Positions 61,281-64,000 of a stretch of 64,000 bases of DNA are shown in pieces. Location: the NCBI RefSeq assembly GCF_003076515.1, contig NZ_CP022390.1, positions 2,984,572 through 3,048,571 of the forward strand, in the 5' to 3' direction. The stretch is from Alcaligenes aquatilis. GTDB lineage: Bacteria > Pseudomonadota > Gammaproteobacteria > Burkholderiales > Burkholderiaceae_B. Position numbers and translations under genes: made by a program. The notes beneath the pieces are model-generated. The model was not told the origin of the DNA, did not search any database, and saw only the letters and a list, made by a program, of their open reading frames with translations. Position 1 is the first letter of the stretch. Each line of letters begins with the position of its first letter.

Positions 61281-61802
61281 ATGGCTAAAGCACAAGGCAG
61301 ACAGGCTCCAGAGCAAGAGCGCGATGACGGCCTGAAAGAAAAGATGATTGCGGTCAACCGCGTCAGCAAAGTCGTTAAAGGTGGTCGCACCATGAGCTTT
61401 GCTTCGCTGGCCGTAGTCGGTGATGGCGATGGTCGTATCGGCATGGGTAAGGGCAAAGCCCGCGAAGTACCCGTTGCTGTTCAAAAGGCAATGGAACAGG
61501 CCCGTCGCGGTCTGATCAAAGTGCCTCTGAAAAACGGCACTTTGCATCACACCGTAGTGGGTAAGCACGGTGCAGCTACCGTTCTGATCTCGCCCGCCGC
61601 TGAAGGTACTGGCGTTATCGCCGGTGGCCCAATGCGCGCTATCTTCGAAGTGATGGGCGTGCGCAACGTCGTAGCCAAGAGCCTGGGTTCCAGCAACCCA
61701 TACAACATGGTTCGCGCTACTTTGAACGGCTTGCGTGCTTGCTCGACACCGGCTGACATTGCTGCCAAGCGCGGCAAGACAGTTGAAGAAATTCTGGGGT
61801 AA
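61281..61802 (+). CDS. rpsE: 30S ribosomal protein S5
   Basis: 173 residues. The dsRBD-like part includes [20 protein letters not shown] and [20 protein letters not shown]; the second half has [21 protein letters not shown]5 affects decoding accuracy and mRNA entry (family knowledge). Confidence 0.98.
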   Translation: MAKAQGRQAPEQERDDGLKEKMIAVNRVSKVVKGGRTMSFASLAVVGDGDGRIGMGKGKAREVPVAVQKAMEQARRGLIKVPLKNGTLHHTVVGKHGAATVLISPAAEGTGVIAGGPMRAIFEVMGVRNVVAKSLGSSNPYNMVRATLNGLRACSTPADIAAKRGKTVEEILG

Positions 61803-61805
61803 GTC

Positions 61806-61991
61806 ATGGCACAGAAACAAATCAAAGTTACGTTGGTGCGTTCGGTCATCGGTACTAAGCAAAGCCACCGCGACACCGTTCGCGGCCTGGGTCTGCGCCG
61901 AGTCAACACCAGCCGTGTATTGGTTGATACTCCTGAGGTTCGTGGGATGATCCGCAAGGTGGATTATCTGGTTACGGTCTCGGAAGCCTGA
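61806..61991 (+). CDS. rpmD: 50S ribosomal protein L30
   Basis: 61 residues, [20 protein letters not shown] through [17 protein letters not shown], the usual short bacterial L30. It begins three bases after rpsE, so translational coupling is likely. Confidence 0.97.
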   Translation: MAQKQIKVTLVRSVIGTKQSHRDTVRGLGLRRVNTSRVLVDTPEVRGMIRKVDYLVTVSEA

Positions 61992-62002
61992 AAGGAATCG
62001 GG

Positions 62003-62443
62003 ATGTCTGAATTGCAATTGAACAATCTCAAGCCCGCCGCTGGCGCCAAACACGCAGCACGTCGTGTTGGTCGCGGTGTCGGTTCCGGCTTGGGCAAAAC
62101 CGGCGGACGTGGTCATAAAGGCCAAAAATCCCGCTCGGGTGGTTTTCATAAAGTCGGTTTCGAAGGCGGTCAAATGCCTTTGCAACGTCGTTTGCCCAAG
62201 CGTGGTTTCACCACCCTGGACGACCACCTGTACGCAGAAGTACGTCTGTCCGAACTGCAAAAAATGGATGCCGAAGTTATCGACGTCCAGGCACTGAAGC
62301 AGGCTGGCGTGGTTGGCCAAATGGTGCGTTACGCTAAAGTCATCAAGTCCGGTGAACTTTCCCGTAAAGTTGCGCTGAAAGGCATTAATGCAACGGCCGG
62401 CGCTCGCGCCGTGATCGAAGCAGCCGGCGGCTCGCTGGAATAA
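62003..62443 (+). CDS. rplO: 50S ribosomal protein L15
   Basis: 146 residues. The glycine- and basic-rich N-terminal extension ([20 protein letters not shown]) that threads into 23S rRNA is followed by the globular end ([19 protein letters not shown]). It is 12 bases before secY. Confidence 0.97.
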   Translation: MSELQLNNLKPAAGAKHAARRVGRGVGSGLGKTGGRGHKGQKSRSGGFHKVGFEGGQMPLQRRLPKRGFTTLDDHLYAEVRLSELQKMDAEVIDVQALKQAGVVGQMVRYAKVIKSGELSRKVALKGINATAGARAVIEAAGGSLE

Positions 62444-62455
62444 AAAGGGGTCACG

Positions 62456-63781
62456 GTGGCAAAAGCTCAGGCACAGAGTAAGTCGGGTCCGCGCTACGGC
62501 GATTTGAAACGTCGTCTCGTTTTCCTGTTGCTCGCCCTGATTGTCTACCGCTTGGGTACGCACATTCCGGTACCAGGCATCAATCCTGATGCCTTGTCCG
62601 AACTGTTTACTCAAAACCAGAGTGGTATTCTGGGTTTGTTTAACATGTTCTCCGGTGGTGCTTTAGAGCGATTCTCAGTGTTCGCACTGGGAATCATGCC
62701 CTACATCTCTGCGTCCATCATCATGCAATTGATGACCGCTGTGGTGCCCACGCTGGAAGCAATCAAGAAAGAGGGTGAGTCGGGTCGTCGCAAGATCACG
62801 CAATACACCCGTTACGGAACGGTCTTTTTGGCTTTGTTCCAGGGAGTTGGGATTTCCATCGCTCTAGAATCGCAGCCCGGTCTGGTTATCGACCCAGGGA
62901 TGCTGTTTCGCTTCACGACAGTGGTAACACTGGTCACTGGCACCATGTTCGTCATGTGGCTGGGTGAACAAATCACTGAACGTGGATTGGGTAATGGTAT
63001 TTCCATCCTGATCTTCGCCGGTATCGTAGCGGGTTTGCCCAATGCTTTGGGCGGCATGCTTGATCTGGTGCGTACGGATTCCATGTCGATTCTATCGGCA
63101 CTGTTTATCCTCGTTTTAGTAGCCGCCGTCACGTACTTCGTCGTCTTTGTCGAGCGTGGTCAGCGTCGTATTACGGTCAACTACGCCAAACGGCAAGTAG
63201 GTAACCGTATCTATGGTGGTCAAAGCTCGCATTTGCCGCTGAAACTGAACATGGCTGGCGTGATCCCTCCGATCTTCGCTTCGTCCATTATTCTGTTGCC
63301 AGCGACAATTGCTAATTGGTTCTCCAGCACACCCGGTCTGGGTTGGTTGCGTGAAATCGAGGCTGCTTTGTCGCCGCGTCAGCCGCTTTACATTACTTTG
63401 TTCTCCGCGCTGATCATTTTGTTCTGCTTTTTCTACACGGCCCTGGTGTTTAACAGCCGCGAAACTGCAGACAACCTGAAAAAGAGTGGAGCTTTCGTAC
63501 CAGGTATTCGTCCCGGTGATCAGACAGCGCGTTATATCGACAAGATCTTGATGCGTTTGACATTGGCCGGTGCGATCTACATTACCTTGGTGTGTCTGGT
63601 CCCAGAGTTCTTGCAAATGCGCTGGAATGTACCGTTTTATTTTGGCGGCACTTCCTTGCTGATTATTGTTGTAGTAACCATGGACTTCATGGCGCAGGCT
63701 CAGGCCTATGTCATGTCACAACAATATGACTCGCTGCTCAAGAAGGCTAACTTCAAAGGCTCGAGCTTGCCGATGCGGTAA
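62456..63781 (+). CDS. secY: Protein translocase subunit SecY
   Basis: 441 residues from GTG 62456 (AAAAGGGG upstream). Ten membrane helices are predicted; conserved parts include [20 protein letters not shown] with the plug-region [18 protein letters not shown], and [20 protein letters not shown]. It forms the Sec translocation channel in the inner membrane with SecE and SecG. It is in its usual place after rplO. Confidence 0.98.
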   Translation: MAKAQAQSKSGPRYGDLKRRLVFLLLALIVYRLGTHIPVPGINPDALSELFTQNQSGILGLFNMFSGGALERFSVFALGIMPYISASIIMQLMTAVVPTLEAIKKEGESGRRKITQYTRYGTVFLALFQGVGISIALESQPGLVIDPGMLFRFTTVVTLVTGTMFVMWLGEQITERGLGNGISILIFAGIVAGLPNALGGMLDLVRTDSMSILSALFILVLVAAVTYFVVFVERGQRRITVNYAKRQVGNRIYGGQSSHLPLKLNMAGVIPPIFASSIILLPATIANWFSSTPGLGWLREIEAALSPRQPLYITLFSALIILFCFFYTALVFNSRETADNLKKSGAFVPGIRPGDQTARYIDKILMRLTLAGAIYITLVCLVPEFLQMRWNVPFYFGGTSLLIIVVVTMDFMAQAQAYVMSQQYDSLLKKANFKGSSLPMR

Positions 63782-63790
63782 TTCACGAAA

Positions 63791-64000
63791 ATGGCAAAGG
63801 ACGACGTCATTCAAATGCAGGGACAGGTTCTTGAGAACCTTCCCAACGCAACTTTTCGCGTCAAGCTGGAAAATGGTCACGTAGTGCTCGGATACATTTC
63901 AGGCAAAATGCGTATGCACTATATCCGGATTCTGCCGGGCGATAAGGTCACTGTGGAGCTCACGCCCTATGATCTATCCCGAGCACGAATTGTGTTCCGC
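63791..64000 (+). CDS. infA: Translation initiation factor IF-1 (3' truncated by window)
   Basis: 70 codons from ATG 63791 up to the window end with no stop; IF-1 is normally 72-73 residues, so only the last few are missing. The OB-fold is clear in [20 protein letters not shown] and [22 protein letters not shown]-1 blocks the A site during initiation. It lies 9 bases after secY. Confidence 0.97.
   Translation, partial: MAKDDVIQMQGQVLENLPNATFRVKLENGHVVLGYISGKMRMHYIRILPGDKVTVELTPYDLSRARIVFR

Noticed and set aside
1..64000. CRISPR arrays, tRNA or rRNA genes, insertion sequences, prophage or integrase genes
   Set aside because: Looked for on both strands; none found. The only arrays of repeats are protein-coding (adhesin and YadA-like gene) or the two-copy intergenic repeat at 29808.

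Overview
The window reads as a betaproteobacterial chromosome, most likely Alcaligenaceae and probably Alcaligenes. This is inferred from moderate GC content, ribosomal protein sequences and an intergenic repeat style common in Burkholderiales; no database was searched. It is built around the ribosomal-protein superoperon, which is split here. The end of tuf and rpsJ (1-604) are closed by a strong terminator. A betaine-type ABC transporter (876-3649) follows. The S10 block rplC-rplD-rplW-rplB-rpsS-rplV-rpsC-rplP-rpmC-rpsQ (3890-8612) then has its own candidate promoter and terminator. About 50 kb of accessory and metabolic genes separate it from the spc block rplN to secY and infA (58369-64000), which again has its own candidate promoter and a structured leader.

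The 50 kb between the blocks falls into modules. (1) 8.9-14.5 kb: an AraC regulator divergent from an operon of an AhpD-like protein, an acyl-CoA-dehydrogenase-fold enzyme and an NrtA/SsuA-type ABC importer. (2) 14.8-19.8 kb, minus strand: cysJ-cysI-cysG for sulfite reduction and siroheme synthesis. (3) 19.9-30.6 kb, minus strand: a fatty-acid uptake and beta-oxidation cluster (PsrA-like TetR regulator, fadE, fadI, fadJ, fadL, a hotdog thioesterase-like protein, a chalcone-isomerase-like protein, fadD), with a palindromic candidate operator before the regulator. (4) 30.7-34.1 kb: an aldehyde dehydrogenase divergent from an RpiR regulator, then a NagD-like phosphatase. (5) 34.3-39.6 kb: a PhnD-PhnC-PhnE-type importer, a 59-residue lipoprotein and a Tat-exported phospholipase C. 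(6) 39.7-41.1 kb: a trimeric autotransporter with a regular 16-residue head repeat. (7) 41.9-58.1 kb: a Lap-type adhesion system.

The Lap-type system is the most interesting part. It has a TolC-family outer-membrane protein, an unrecognised 73-residue protein, a type I secretion ATPase with a C39-like domain, a HlyD-family adaptor, a LuxR-type regulator, a giant RTX adhesin, a LapG-type cysteine protease and a LapD-type receptor with degenerate GGDEF and EAL domains. The adhesin N-terminus has a TAAV site matching the LapG cleavage motif. By the established Lap model, c-di-GMP bound by LapD would sequester LapG and keep the adhesin on the cell surface. The adhesin gene is broken: a 199-nt remnant inside an array of nearly identical 414-nt Calx-beta repeats shifts the frame by +1. 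It is therefore present as two ORFs, 48102-51416 and 51262-55086. This is either a real repeat-mediated deletion or an assembly error in the array.
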